DNA of 64,000 bases from Sulfuracidifex tepidarius (GTDB lineage: Archaea > Thermoproteota > Thermoprotei_A > Sulfolobales > Sulfolobaceae): NCBI RefSeq assembly GCF_008326425.1, contig NZ_AP018929.1:2060875-2124874 (forward strand). The letters are read 5' to 3'. The position numbers and the translations under genes are program-made. Shown one piece after another: positions 38,607 through 48,500 of the stretch; the stretch's first letter is position 1; each line of letters begins with the position of its first letter. The notes under the pieces are model-generated. The model saw only the letters and a list, made by a program, of their open reading frames with translations. It was not told the DNA's origin and did no database searches.

Positions 38607-39956
38607 TCACCTTTTCTTTGAGTTGCTTCTCTCCTCAGCTTCTTGTGTTTTCGGAAGCTTTAATCTCATCACTGAGTTGGATCCTAATAGAGCGAAAACT
38701 GCTATCACTGAAAGCGGAACGAAAATAAGAGGCACTAACGATATCCCAATAGATCCGGTTATTCCTATTCCTGCTGAGATCGAAAATCCTCCGAAGCCTC
38801 CTATTCCCCCTATTATTCCAGAAGCCTTACCGACATCCTTTATAGAGTAACTTTCAGACACCAGCTTGAACACTGCTCCGTTTGCGAAACTGAGTGCAGA
38901 TCCTAGCGAAATGAAAGAAATTATCGATAAGGGTAAGGATTTCTCAACAAGTCCTATGCTAGCCATGATAGAACTTACTAGGACCAGAACTACTCCTACT
39001 ACAGAAGCCTTTTTCCCTTCTAACTTGTCTCCAATCAAACCGCCCAAGGGTCTGAAAATAGCTGCTGATATCACAGAGAAGAAAAGGACTATTCCCCCCT
39101 CTAGGAGAGAATCTTTGAATACAGATACGAAGACTGTAGGTATCCATAGTCCTACAGCCAAGAATCCGCCGAAAGTTAGATAATAAACATAAGAAAGCAA
39201 TCCTGTTTGTTTCCCGTATAACAAGAACGTGATTAGGATAATGAGCGAGGTCAATCCGAATTCCAATGAAGCTTCAATGTAGAGAGACTTACTGGCTATA
39301 ACAGTACTTATCAAGAACGATATGGCAATTGCTGTGTATCCTACGAATCCTATCTTGTCCTTAAAGGAGACCTTCCTATCCTTGATTTCGTTCTCCTTAA
39401 TGTCTGACGGAGATAAAATAGTCAGTATCAAAGGTAAAACCAGGATTACAGATAGGGCTATGAAGACTCCAGAGAACCCGAACCTCTCAAATAGAATAGG
39501 CACTAAAATCCCCGAGAATGCACTCCCTGCATTCCCTATTCCGCCGTAAATTCCAAGTAAAGACCCTATATTGCTAGAATAAATTCTATCCACGTATGCT
39601 ATCCCGATAGGGAATATTCCTCCTGCGACTCCGAGCAATGATGCAGCTATCAAGAACTGAACGAAGGAACTAGAGAAGGAAGTCGCGAAGAGAGCTACTA
39701 CTGACAAAACAAGGAATATAATCATGGTCACCCTTGCTCCTATCCTGTCTGACATGTATCCTGCTATATATCTGGTTGGAAGAGCCAATACCTTAGGCGC
39801 GCCTATGATGATGCCTAAAAGGATTAACGAGAGTCCAAAGTCTTTCTTAAAGACAGGGCCTAAAGGACCGTAAGCGGTCCATGCCATAAACGTAGCAAAA
39901 AATGATAAAGTACTTGCGAAAATAGGTAAAACTCCTTTACCATTTAATCCAGCCAA
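38607..39956 (-). CDS. narK: MFS nitrate/nitrite transporter, NarK type
   Basis: A 449-residue major facilitator with 12 predicted helices. It shows the NarK-type glycine-rich segments: GGIGNAGSAFSGIL in the first half and ASGIIGGIGGFGGFSISAGIG in the second (written in part), the nitrate signatures, plus the MFS loop GYMSDRIGARV. Neighbours on both sides are nitrite and nitrate reductases, which supports nitrate uptake. It is divergent from the nitrate reductase gene. Confidence 0.88.
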   Translation of the reverse strand: MAGLNGKGVLPIFASTLSFFATFMAWTAYGPLGPVFKKDFGLSLILLGIIIGAPKVLALPTRYIAGYMSDRIGARVTMIIFLVLSVVALFATSFSSSFVQFLIAASLLGVAGGIFPIGIAYVDRIYSSNIGSLLGIYGGIGNAGSAFSGILVPILFERFGFSGVFIALSVILVLPLILTILSPSDIKENEIKDRKVSFKDKIGFVGYTAIAISFLISTVIASKSLYIEASLEFGLTSLIILITFLLYGKQTGLLSYVYYLTFGGFLAVGLWIPTVFVSVFKDSLLEGGIVLFFSVISAAIFRPLGGLIGDKLEGKKASVVGVVLVLVSSIMASIGLVEKSLPLSIISFISLGSALSFANGAVFKLVSESYSIKDVGKASGIIGGIGGFGGFSISAGIGITGSIGISLVPLIFVPLSVIAVFALLGSNSVMRLKLPKTQEAEERSNSKKR

Positions 39957-40094
39957 TTTTTCACAGAAATCACACTGAACAATATAACTTTTAAATATTT
40001 CAGGCTATTTGAATGAAAAATTTATTTCTATAATTATAAATCTCTGGAGCTTAAGATTTAGGCTTGTTTACACAATAGAAGGAGATCTCAACTC

Positions 40095-40313
40095 ATGAAT
40101 TTAAATTCCAGCCTACCTCCTACTATTTTGACAGCCATAGAGGAAAGTCTTCTCCTTATATTTTTTACTAATAAAAAATTATATTCAGATTTTAGAAATA
40201 AACAGAGAGAGTACATGTCTTTTTATCTAATTAATCTAAACTATTTAGACAAAATAAATGTAAACAATTTACGTTCTCTTATCTCCAGCCTTATTTGTGA
40301 CGATGTTCTATAA
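40095..40313 (+). CDS. small unknown protein before nitrate reductase
   Basis: A 72-residue helical protein (MNLNSSLPPTILTAIEESL...) with an AGGAG-like site (GAAGGAGAT) before its ATG at 40095. It ends 70 bases upstream of the nitrate reductase gene on the same strand. It may be a regulator or chaperone of the locus, or a chance frame; I recognise no domain. Confidence 0.4.
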   Translation: MNLNSSLPPTILTAIEESLLLIFFTNKKLYSDFRNKQREYMSFYLINLNYLDKINVNNLRSLISSLICDDVL

Positions 40314-40382
40314 TGATGGATAAAAACTTTTTAGACAGAAAAGGGTAATTCTTAAAGACTATAGATAAATATAAACTCTCTA

Positions 40383-42326
40383 ATGAAAACTATCTGTCCT
40401 TTCTGTGGCGTAGGTTGTGGTATAGATGTGTCAGAGAACGGTGTTAGAGGGGCTGATTACATAACTAACAGGAAAAGTATGTGCATAAAGGCTTCGATCT
40501 TGCCCGAGATAAGAGAGTTGGAGAGATTAACTTCTCCGATGATCAATTTCGAAAACGTGGAATGGAGAAAGGCGACAAATCAGGTGGCTGACAAGATAAA
40601 GTCAACAATCAGGAAATACGGTAAGAACGCTGTGGGCTTCTATATAGGAGCACAAATCCCTACGGAGGACCAGTACGTAGCCACGAAGTTAGGGAAGGGT
40701 ATAATAGGAACAGGGGTTTTCGACTCAAACGTTAGGCTTTGTATGTCGAGCGCAGCTTCAGCTCTGAAATTCTCTCTGGGTACCCCATTGCCTACAGCTG
40801 ATTATGACGATATAGACGAAGCAGAGAACATTCTACTCATAGGGGTGAACCCTGCTTCTAATTTTCCTGTACTATGGAATAGAATCCTAAAGAGAAAAAA
40901 CAGGGAAAAGGCTAAGGTCGTAGTTGTGGATCCAGTAATTACCGATACTGCAGAAAGCGCCGATATACATGTTCATATAAGACCTGGAACAGATTTAATC
41001 TTGATTTCTGGCATAGCCAGTGCTTTGATTGAACATGGAGATGCGGATCTCTCTGAACTGGAAGGAAAGGAAGAATTCGTTAATTTCGCAAAGAGATGGT
41101 ATCCCTCCAAGGCATCAATGATAACAGGAGTTCCCGAGGAAACCATTAGAGACTTAGCCAATTTGTTAGAAAACAGGACACTCTTCATGTGGGGTATGGG
41201 AGTTAACCAAACTATCAATGGAACTGATACGGGGATTGCAATAATCACTCTAGCTAAAATTTCAGGAAATCTCTATGGAAATGGTAGAGGAATTTTACCG
41301 TTAACAGGTCAACATAATTCTATGGGAGCACGGGAAGCGGGTGCTCTAGCAGGTATGCTTCCTGGTTTCAGGTATGTAGATAACGAGAGAGACGTCGAGT
41401 TCGTAGAGGACTTTTGGGGAGTCCCTCGTTACACAGTATCTAGAAAATATTGGACGATAACGGATTTGCACAAGTTAGTTGAAGATAGAAAAATCAAGTT
41501 ATTATGGATTATAGGCACGAACCCTGTAGTTTCTGTTCCGGAGTCTAGGCGTTTCAAGGACGCCCTTTCATATATCGACACGGTGATAGTCCAGGATGTG
41601 CACATGACCGAGACTGCCGCGGAGGCTGATGTGATATTGCCTGCAGCAGGATGGGGAGAAAGGGACGGCATCTGCACGTCAGGAGACAAAACAGTGTCGT
41701 ACTTACCTACTATGAACAGTCCTCCAGGAGAGGCGAAGCCGGACTGGTTAATACTGTCCGAAGTAGGCCTTCTACTGGGAGCTGAGAACATGGAGTTTTC
41801 GTCTACATCAGATATATTTCAAGAGATGAAAGAAATATTCAGAAACACAATGTTAGATTTAAAGGATCTTAATTACTCATCGCTAGGAGGTGGATACAGA
41901 CGTGAATTTATACCAGGGAAAGTTAGAACTAAAGGATTCAATGTAGATCTATTAGAATATTTAGATTATAATTCATTCAATTTAATTACAATAAGACTAT
42001 CAACTCAATGGAACACGACTACGAAAACTGGAAAGAGTTGGAAACTGAACATGTTGACAAATCTTCCTAAAGACGTTGTAATGATATCTCTTGAGGATGC
42101 CAAAGAATTCAAGCTTGAGGACGGTGATCTAGTTAAGATAAGAAGTAGAGAGAACTGCCTCTTAGCAAGAGTCAAAGTGTCTAAAGGACTTCAAAGGAGA
42201 GTCCTTTACATGCCATTTCACTGGGGTTTAGCCAATGCACTGATGGATTGGAAAGCTGATCCTATAAGCAAGGAACCAGCTTTCAAACAGCTCTATATTA
42301 CTCTGCATAAAGCAGACGAGAACTGA
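40383..42326 (+). CDS. nasA: assimilatory nitrate reductase, Mo-bis-MGD catalytic subunit
   Basis: A 647-residue DMSO-reductase-family enzyme. The [4Fe-4S] ligands are Cys5, 8, 12 and 34 (CPFCGVGC...SMC); a Cys in NVRLCMSSAA (near residue 120) is in the place of the molybdenum ligand of Nas/Nap nitrate reductases (Sec or Cys in formate dehydrogenases). Molybdopterin segments include GVNPASNFPV, LTGQHNSMGAREAG and the C-terminal NQXR-like domain. It would reduce nitrate to nitrite in the cytoplasm. Formate dehydrogenase is the main alternative on sequence; narK and nirA next door decide for nitrate. Confidence 0.87.
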   Translation: MKTICPFCGVGCGIDVSENGVRGADYITNRKSMCIKASILPEIRELERLTSPMINFENVEWRKATNQVADKIKSTIRKYGKNAVGFYIGAQIPTEDQYVATKLGKGIIGTGVFDSNVRLCMSSAASALKFSLGTPLPTADYDDIDEAENILLIGVNPASNFPVLWNRILKRKNREKAKVVVVDPVITDTAESADIHVHIRPGTDLILISGIASALIEHGDADLSELEGKEEFVNFAKRWYPSKASMITGVPEETIRDLANLLENRTLFMWGMGVNQTINGTDTGIAIITLAKISGNLYGNGRGILPLTGQHNSMGAREAGALAGMLPGFRYVDNERDVEFVEDFWGVPRYTVSRKYWTITDLHKLVEDRKIKLLWIIGTNPVVSVPESRRFKDALSYIDTVIVQDVHMTETAAEADVILPAAGWGERDGICTSGDKTVSYLPTMNSPPGEAKPDWLILSEVGLLLGAENMEFSSTSDIFQEMKEIFRNTMLDLKDLNYSSLGGGYRREFIPGKVRTKGFNVDLLEYLDYNSFNLITIRLSTQWNTTTKTGKSWKLNMLTNLPKDVVMISLEDAKEFKLEDGDLVKIRSRENCLLARVKVSKGLQRRVLYMPFHWGLANALMDWKADPISKEPAFKQLYITLHKADEN

Positions 42327-42702
42327 TTCCTTTTAATTTAGTAGAAATTAAAAATGTATACACAAAAATATTTCTATATATAAGAATAAAATTAAGAATA
42401 TTCTAAAGTTAATAGTTTAATTCTATTTTTCCGTCTTTATATGAGTTTCCATGTAGTTCCTCAAAAAGGTTTGATGTTGATTGAACAAATTTAAATCAAT
42501 CGTCCTTCTACCTTTTTGTAATAATGTAATTATAGAAATATATTTTTATATATACCTCCTATGGCTTAAACTTGAAATATTTTACGAGATAAGAGTATGA
42601 ATACAAGGTACGTTTCTCTTATGTATTCACATCGCCTCAATATAGAAAATAAAGATGAAAAAAGAAAAGAGAAAAACCTTTCTAAAAAGAAGTATTAACT
42701 TG
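42327..42702. other. AT-rich intergenic region between convergent genes
   Basis: No gene. The two flanking genes converge; T- and A-rich runs near 42340-42400 and 42655-42685 could be their terminators. Confidence 0.4.
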
Positions 42703-44502
42703 TCACGTACCAGAAATCTCGTTGTATAGTCTCAAGTCATGAACCATACCGTATGCGTCATATGTCCCTGGACCGGTCACGAAGTTCCATCCGTAATATG
42801 CAGGCAGAGGATTGTTACCCTCAGTTACAGGGATCCACGCTGGTAGTCCCTGCACTATTCCCTTTGGTGTGACAATGATTCCCGAATACGATATATGATA
42901 CAAGGCGTAATTCAGGGCACCTAGTCTCTCTCCAGTGAGAGCAACCATGGCTGCAGTCATAGGTGAAGCACCGCTTGTCCCATACCACAAGAAGAGCTGT
43001 CCTTGATAGATCAGAGGAAGACCAAAACCGTACTCTGTGATGTTGTATCCTCCTGCGGACACGAAAGCTATGTCAGGATACGTTCTCCCTATGGGTGGAG
43101 TGAATGGGATTAGGGATGTCAACTCGTAGGTCTGTACAGGGAAGACTGTACTGATACCTCCTGTGCTATAGTCCCAACCAGTGGCACTATACACTGTATC
43201 GTTCTCGGTCACGTTAAGGAAAATCCCTCCTACTGCAGTGACGTAGGGATCGCTTTCTGGATACCATATCGTGTTATACGTACCTATGTGGAAGTTAGGT
43301 GGTGGATGATCGCTCTCGAATCCCCAATCTCCTGACGCAGCCAATACCGAAATTCCCTCGTCCGCAGCTTGTATCATTGCATTGTGTATCATGTATAACA
43401 TAGCAGGGTAGTACGCGCTAAGTAATGACTCGGGTACAGTAACGGAAGCTGATATGACTTGTGGATAGATATAGTTCACCATGTAATAGTACTCATAATA
43501 ATAATTCAGCAAGTTCCCCACTAGAGCTGGCCCTCCTACGTAACCGTTGCTGAATACCACGTATACGTTTGACGCAGGAGCGAAGACTCCGGACCACTCA
43601 GCATCGAGTTCATTTTCACCCGACTGAGCTTGAGCTTCTGTCCCAAGCGTGACAACCTGAAGCTTTCCAGTGTGAGGTATAATGGAGAAATCCTGCCAGA
43701 AAGTGTATACGTCACTCTCATTTATGTAACCCTCAGGCTGTCCTACTATCGCTATCTTCATTCCCTTTCCTAGAAAACCTTGGTCGTAAAGTTTGGTGAA
43801 ATTAAAGTAGTTAGCTATCACTGATGGAGTGACAAGGACGTTTGATATTATCCCTGGGTTTTGGGCTCCATGAACCATCTCCACTTTCCAAGCTTCTTCC
43901 ATCGCAGGGTATACCTTTGGATCTACGCTGTCTATCCCTACTATTCCCAAGACGTACTTGCCGACGTTGTAAGGCAAGGAAGGAGTTACGTTATTGGTAA
44001 AATAATAGAAAGGTCCTATGTCAGTGATTCCAACTAAATGATACCAATAGATGTCCTTGTAAGGATAGTAGTAGACGTTTATGTATGTGTTGAACGCTCT
44101 ATCTATTTGTCCTGCAGTACCATTGAAGGTTAGAATTAACCCGTAGTCTCCGGTCTCTTCTATGCCGAAGGACTTAAGGTAATTCACCAGGGAATTCTTA
44201 TACGACGTAGACGGATAGTAATATTCCCTGAACTTTCCCGAAGAGAGGTAAGGCGATTGATGGTAAACTATATTCTGGGTCTCGCTCATGAGAGACGAAT
44301 AGTTGGTGAAGTTAAGAAGCACCGCGAAAGGTATGGAATAGTTTGAGGGAAGTGTCTCCACGAACTGTGACCCTGGCAGTATCGAATATTGAGGAGAGCT
44401 AGTCCACACATAGTACGCTGACTGATTAGAGGCTATACCTAAAACCTGAAACGAGGAAAAAACCATGACTAAGACGAACGCTATTAATACTTTCCTCATC
44501 AA
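42703..44502 (-). CDS. secreted sedolisin (S53) acid protease
   Basis: A 599-residue precursor with a signal peptide (MRKVLIAFVLVMVFSSFQVLG), a pro-domain (to about residue 200) and a subtilisin-fold catalytic domain. The S53 triad is present: Glu and Asp in ENELDAEWSG (~297-306), Asp in AASGDWGFES (~390) and Ser in YGTSGASPMTAA (~509). Such enzymes act outside the cell at acidic pH, matching an acidophile. A TATA-like GCTTATAA lies upstream at about 44523. Single gene; length is typical. Confidence 0.92.
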   Translation of the reverse strand: MMRKVLIAFVLVMVFSSFQVLGIASNQSAYYVWTSSPQYSILPGSQFVETLPSNYSIPFAVLLNFTNYSSLMSETQNIVYHQSPYLSSGKFREYYYPSTSYKNSLVNYLKSFGIEETGDYGLILTFNGTAGQIDRAFNTYINVYYYPYKDIYWYHLVGITDIGPFYYFTNNVTPSLPYNVGKYVLGIVGIDSVDPKVYPAMEEAWKVEMVHGAQNPGIISNVLVTPSVIANYFNFTKLYDQGFLGKGMKIAIVGQPEGYINESDVYTFWQDFSIIPHTGKLQVVTLGTEAQAQSGENELDAEWSGVFAPASNVYVVFSNGYVGGPALVGNLLNYYYEYYYMVNYIYPQVISASVTVPESLLSAYYPAMLYMIHNAMIQAADEGISVLAASGDWGFESDHPPPNFHIGTYNTIWYPESDPYVTAVGGIFLNVTENDTVYSATGWDYSTGGISTVFPVQTYELTSLIPFTPPIGRTYPDIAFVSAGGYNITEYGFGLPLIYQGQLFLWYGTSGASPMTAAMVALTGERLGALNYALYHISYSGIIVTPKGIVQGLPAWIPVTEGNNPLPAYYGWNFVTGPGTYDAYGMVHDLRLYNEISGT

Positions 44503-45180
44503 AAGAAAATATTAGCAGACCGTTATAAGCATAACTGTGAATAATTTTCTTTTAGGAAAACAAAAAGGGCATTTCTTTTGATTAAGTATACCAAGTTGTA
44601 AGATTTTGTAGCTTATAATTTTTCATTTAAAGCTAGATCGGAGCGAAAATGAAAAGTAATTCAGTAAAAACGCGGTGATTGATAAAAAGTATATAATTCT
44701 AGCGTAAGACATAACCCTTAAAGTTGAAAATACAATAGACATATCTTTATGTAGAACAAGTTTGATTAAACATTTATCTTTTATTTCGTTAAAATTCAAG
44801 ATATAATGATATTGGCGAAAACTTTATGTACACCGTACTTAAATAGATTATATTTTAAGTAATAACTAGAAATATTTGATTAAAAATTGAGCTAATGTGT
44901 TATTATGTTAAAGTAAAACAAGGGAATAAAATCAAAGTGCAATATCAACTTTTATTCTGTTGTGTATTACTATAATGTTAATATACCAGATTAGCAGAAT
45001 GACAATTCAACTCATGGACTTTGTTACTCTTTATCATACCATATAGTTTTTGCGATTCGTATGGTTTTTATGATAACTATTTCTTCTAAATGACGGACAT
45101 AAATTAATGTGAGACAAGCTTATTATTTTTAATTTATATTTATAAATTAATAACTTATGCTTGTAGCTAGAATTCTTATA
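44503..45180. other. AT-rich gene-free region
   Basis: I see no gene in 678 bases beyond the promoter zone of the sedolisin gene at its left end. The composition is strongly AT-rich with several A/T boxes. Confidence 0.45.
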
Positions 45181-45702
45181 TTACGTCTCCTCATTAATTT
45201 TTAGGGATATTATTACACTATTCTCATTTATGTCCGTTGATGTTCGGATTACAGATCGAATGTTGTCTATAATTCCCTCATAGTATCCAGATATAAATGT
45301 TGAATATTTCTTATTAAAATTGTGATGAAATACAATCATGTATTCATTGCCCTTCTGATCTACGTCTACCTTATACATGGAGGAATAGATTGATGTACTA
45401 ATAATCAGATTAATAAATGACTTTACATTTATATCAAGTCTATTTTCCCTCGAATTCCATAATATCAAATATTCCTTTCCCCAGTTCTTTCCTAATTCAT
45501 ACCCTTTATCTCTAAGCTTATCCTCCTCTTCAGTTAAGAGATCTAAAATAGCTCCAAAGAACCGGGAGGAGACTGTTATCTCTCCAGAACTTATCTTTCT
45601 TACTTTGTAAGTATAATTACAAAACTTTGTTAACTCCTCATTAACTATAGTGTTGAATTTCTTGTTCTCCTTGAAAGCTATGTTTTCTAGAATAGCGCTC
45701 TA
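45181..45702 (-). pseudogene. unknown gene whose open frame has no normal start codon
   Basis: The frame is coding-like over about 174 residues, from SAILENIAFKENKKF through RFFGAILDLLTEEEDKL and YSSMYKVDVD to SLKINEET, but the only ATGs are far inside (45468). The first residues resemble the second helix of a ribbon-helix-helix domain, so the true N terminus may be lost. Upstream DNA is a promoter-like AT-rich tract. Either a 5'-truncated gene or one with a rare start. Function unknown. Confidence 0.5.
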
Positions 45703-45901
45703 AACAATACGAGTTTAAAGTTTTAATTAAAGTTTTAATTTTTTATTCTTTTTATATTTTATTTGATAGTTAAAGAAAAATTTATATCCATTTTTTAATT
45801 GACAAAAATTTGAGTTTTAGGCTTATAAAATGTTGTTCCTTGTAGGTGAAAGAATTTGAAACTTCAGCAAACCTTTTACTCTCTCTGTAGGTTTGAATCT
45901 C

Positions 45902-46447
45902 ATGATAGCATTAAAGGGAAGGATATTCAATGGCGAAGGGATAACGGAAAACGGAGTTGTCTTCATAGAAGGCGGAAGGATAAGTAAGGTAGGCAAAGAC
46001 TTAGACACGTCAGGCTTTAATACGATAGAAGGAGGTTTCATCACTCCAGGCCTAATAGATGCACATGTCCATTTCTTCGGAACAGTTAACGACAATGTAC
46101 TTGAGTGGAACATAACCCCTGAAGGTCTGTCTGCTGCCAGAAGTGCATCAGACATGATAAGGCTACTCTCAGCAGGTTTCACTACAGTAAGGGATTTAGG
46201 GAGCAAATCCGCAATATATCTGAGCAGGGCTGAAAGGGAGGGAACTTTGATAGGCCCTCGGATAATAGCTTCTGGATATTCAGTAGCTGAAACCGGCGGA
46301 AACGACGATCCCAAGGACTTGCCATTAGATGTCGCACAACGTCTTTCGTACTCCTTCTACTGTGACTCACCTTGGGAATGTAGAAAGGCAGTGAGAATGA
46401 GCATAAGACAGGGGGCAGAGGTCATAAAGGGCTATTTCGTTTTCTAA
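45902..46447 (+). pseudogene. amidohydrolase, truncated after about 180 residues
   Basis: The N-terminal part of a prolidase/imidazolonepropionase-type amidohydrolase: IALKGRIFNGEGI, ITPGLIDAHVHF (metal-ligand His-x-His) and GFTTVRDLGS. It breaks at RQGAEVIKGYFVF, just where relatives continue into the carboxylated-Lys strand and the remaining ~220 residues with the other metal ligands. It would lack the active site. No continuation is seen downstream. Confidence 0.75.
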
Positions 46448-46563
46448 GAAAGGCTTTAGAAATACGTTAAGGTTTTCGATTTACTTGCTTATGATAATGT
46501 AAAAAAGGAGTAATGGAAAACTAGATTTCTACTTACGGTTTAAGGAAAAGGAGTTTTCCGCGT

Positions 46564-46788
46564 TTACGCGTTTAATTCCTTTAATAATTTAGTACTTACA
46601 CAGTAAAGTCTAATCCTCTTTCCTTCACCGTTTCTTAACCATCTACGTGTTATTATATGCTCTTCTGCTAAACGTGACAGATACACTTTTGCAGTGCCTC
46701 TGTTTATACCTAAGTCTCTTACTATCTCATCTAACGACACACAGTTTTTACGTGCTATATAAAACAGTAACTTTTCCCATAACTCCAT
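46564..46788 (-). CDS. winged-helix transcriptional regulator
   Basis: From ATG 46788 (MELWEKLLFYIARKNC) this is a 74-residue winged HTH: SLDEIVRDLGINRGTAKVYLSRLAEEHIITR is a MarR/ArsR-like helix-turn-helix, followed by a short wing (RNGEGKRIRLY). The frame is open to 46821. Upstream direct repeats (about 46808 and 46868) may be its operators. Target unknown. Confidence 0.65.
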   Translation of the reverse strand: MELWEKLLFYIARKNCVSLDEIVRDLGINRGTAKVYLSRLAEEHIITRRWLRNGEGKRIRLYCVSTKLLKELNA

Positions 46789-46804
46789 ATGAAAAATAAC
46801 GCAA

Positions 46805-46890
46805 ACCAGGGTTAAATACATTGTTACCTTTCATCAGCACGTGGGAAGTTGAGTTTCGGGAGTCAGTCCATTAGGATTAAATCCGTTGTT
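46805..46890. repeat. direct repeats upstream of the HTH gene
   Basis: Related sequences GGTTAAATACATTGTTAC (about 46812) and GGATTAAATCCGTTGTTAC (about 46874) lie roughly 60 bases apart, and a partial third (GGATTAATT) is near 46950. Position before a regulator gene suggests binding sites. Confidence 0.4.
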
Positions 46891-46960
46891 ACTTTGCCTT
46901 CATAACTGTGAGAGCAAGCTCTTTTAACTAAAATTTTGCGGATCCAACCAGGATTAATTT

Positions 46961-47032
46961 TCCCAGTCGACTGGATACATATATATAAGCTTTATGCGAA
47001 AAGTTTAAATATAAATGCCCAATCAACTGGGA
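46961..47032 (+). promoter_or_regulatory. palindromes on either side of a TATA box
   Basis: CCAGTCGACTGG (about 46962-46973) is a perfect 12-bp palindrome, and CCCAATCAACTGGG (about 47018-47031) is a diverged copy. Between them lie ATATATATAAGC and GTTTAAATATAAATG promoter-like boxes reading into the membrane protein at 47121. This is the layout of a repressor operator pair. Confidence 0.45.
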
Positions 47033-47120
47033 AACATTTTTTGCAGTAAACTTGGAAATTTATTCTAAAATTGTAGAGGGAAAACGTGCCTTAAGGATTT
47101 TTAAATTAATAAAAATAATC

Positions 47121-47408
47121 ATGAACAAGAAAACTTTGCTCATCCTTTCATTTATTCTCTTAAGTATTGTGATAACTGTTTCCGCAATTCTTACACACAT
47201 TTATATCTCTGCTATACAAATTTGTATAACTATAGAGATACTTAATTCAATTCAAATACATTATTATTTTACAATATATTATGACGAATGTATTACGTGG
47301 ATTTGTTGCATTATATCACTTCTTGCCTGCATTTATTGTATATTGTTAGCTAATAATGTAAAGTTTGATGAGATTAGGAAATTGGAAGAAAGAATTTTTT
47401 CCTATTAA
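47121..47408 (+). CDS. small membrane protein with three TM segments
   Basis: Starting at ATG 47121 (MNKKTLLILSF) gives 95 residues with hydrophobic segments at ~5-28, 31-50 and 58-77. The frame is open from 47052, so a longer form is possible. It follows the palindrome-flanked promoter. No family recognised; its codon use is AT-rich. Confidence 0.45.
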   Translation: MNKKTLLILSFILLSIVITVSAILTHIYISAIQICITIEILNSIQIHYYFTIYYDECITWICCIISLLACIYCILLANNVKFDEIRKLEERIFSY

Positions 47409-47542
47409 AATGGCGATATTATTCAAATTTTCTAACACATAAAGAAAGTGTAGGATCCCTACATATGTGCTTATACTACTTACTTAACAATTTTTCAAAA
47501 TTCAATGAAAAGAAAGTTTAAAGCTACAGAATTAGAGATATT

Positions 47543-47625
47543 TATCAGCGGGTTCAGCGGGCCACGCTTTCATCACCGCTCAGAGTGGCCCTCGGGCGAG
47601 GGTCACTCACCCGCTTCATCACCCA
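47543..47625 (-). ncRNA. candidate C/D-box small RNA
   Basis: A GC-rich island in AT-rich DNA. On the minus strand the order is C box GTGATGA (47622-47616), D' box CTGA (47583-47580), C' box GTGATGA (47576-47570), a 12-nt guide and D box CTGA (47557-47554). That C'-guide-D unit is the canonical archaeal size. The C to D' interval is too long (32 nt) but contains its own hairpin (CCCTCG/CGAGGG). AGCGGGT and ACCCGCT could close the ends. An A/T box (TTTTTAAATG) lies about 25 bases upstream on this strand. A plus-strand structured RNA is the alternative. Confidence 0.42.
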
Positions 47626-47731
47626 TTTCTACTTCTGTAAAAACACATTTAAAAATCTTTCTGTTTTTATTTTTTCTCAATTAATATCTCACTAGGAATA
47701 ATGATAATAAAGATGAGCAAAAATTTTGGAT

Positions 47732-47908
47732 TCAACGAAAGAAAATTATGAGATAAATAAAGAACGCGAGAAATACGATAAGTATTAAAGTTTCAACTAA
47801 TCGTTCCCGCTTCATCTCTTCTTCCTCAATCAGTGATTTACAAACTACTTTCAAACACTCTAAATTTCTTCCACATAGATCTAGACAGTTTTTCTCTTCT
47901 TTTTTCAT
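47732..47908 (-). CDS. 58-residue protein with a C-terminal membrane helix
   Basis: ATG 47908 follows GGTGAG at a good distance. The protein is acidic-basic at first (MKKEEKNCLDLCGRNLECL), with four Cys in the first 28 residues, and ends in a membrane helix (VETLILIVFLAFFIYLIIF). It lies 23 bases downstream of the DUF1286 gene on the same strand and is likely the last gene of that operon. Tail-anchored; function unknown. Confidence 0.55.
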   Translation of the reverse strand: MKKEEKNCLDLCGRNLECLKVVCKSLIEEEEMKRERLVETLILIVFLAFFIYLIIFFR

Positions 47909-47930
47909 GCTTACTCACCTATAAATAATA

Positions 47931-48500
47931 TTATTTGTAATAATAGTAGTACTGGTAGTAGAAATAATGATGTGAAATATAATATGCAGTCAATAGGAGC
48001 AAAAAACCGGCTATTATTGCTAAACCGTTAATTGCTGGATTATCATATCTGAAATGTGCTAGGGCAAATCTCCTCCATTTTCCGTATTTTTTAACGTAGA
48101 TTCCTCTTTCGGTAAAAACGTCTAATAACATATGAGAGGGCCCAACAACTAGACCGTTTAACAGTGTTAGTAAAATCACTTTATTGTTAAGAAGGGAGAA
48201 ATAGTATTCGTGATAGCTAAACCCATAGTAATAAATCAATAAAAGGATAAGGACCGGGACTATGGAAACAATACCCCAAATTACACTTCTGGGGATTGTG
48301 TGGGTCAACGGTGTCCTTACCGGGATATATCCGTACCTAGTTACAATCTCCTTATGGCCAATCCTATCAATCAAGAAATTGCCAATTACTGAAACTATTC
48401 CGCTCAAGATTAAAGTGTAGTAAAAATATTCATGAAAGAGTACGGAGTCCAGAAGTGATAATAGTCCCGTCGAAAAGATGTAATGGGTTCTTAACTTCAT
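47931..48500 (-). CDS. DUF1286 membrane protein
   Basis: A 189-residue membrane protein with about five helices and the motif set THYIFSTGLLSLLDS, DRIGHKE, RTPLTHTIPRS and GPSHMLLDVFTERGIYV. These His/Asp residues are those of the DUF1286/YdjM-like membrane metal-hydrolase group, which recurs on Sulfolobus plasmids and viruses. It overlaps the upstream gene's stop. A plasmid-borne function is likely but not known. Confidence 0.72.
   Translation of the reverse strand: MKLRTHYIFSTGLLSLLDSVLFHEYFYYTLILSGIVSVIGNFLIDRIGHKEIVTRYGYIPVRTPLTHTIPRSVIWGIVSIVPVLILLLIYYYGFSYHEYYFSLLNNKVILLTLLNGLVVGPSHMLLDVFTERGIYVKKYGKWRRFALAHFRYDNPAINGLAIIAGFLLLLTAYYISHHYFYYQYYYYYK

Noticed and set aside
38494-39549. 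Plus-strand frames inside the narK gene
   Set aside because: The opposite strand codes for an intact 12-helix MFS transporter.
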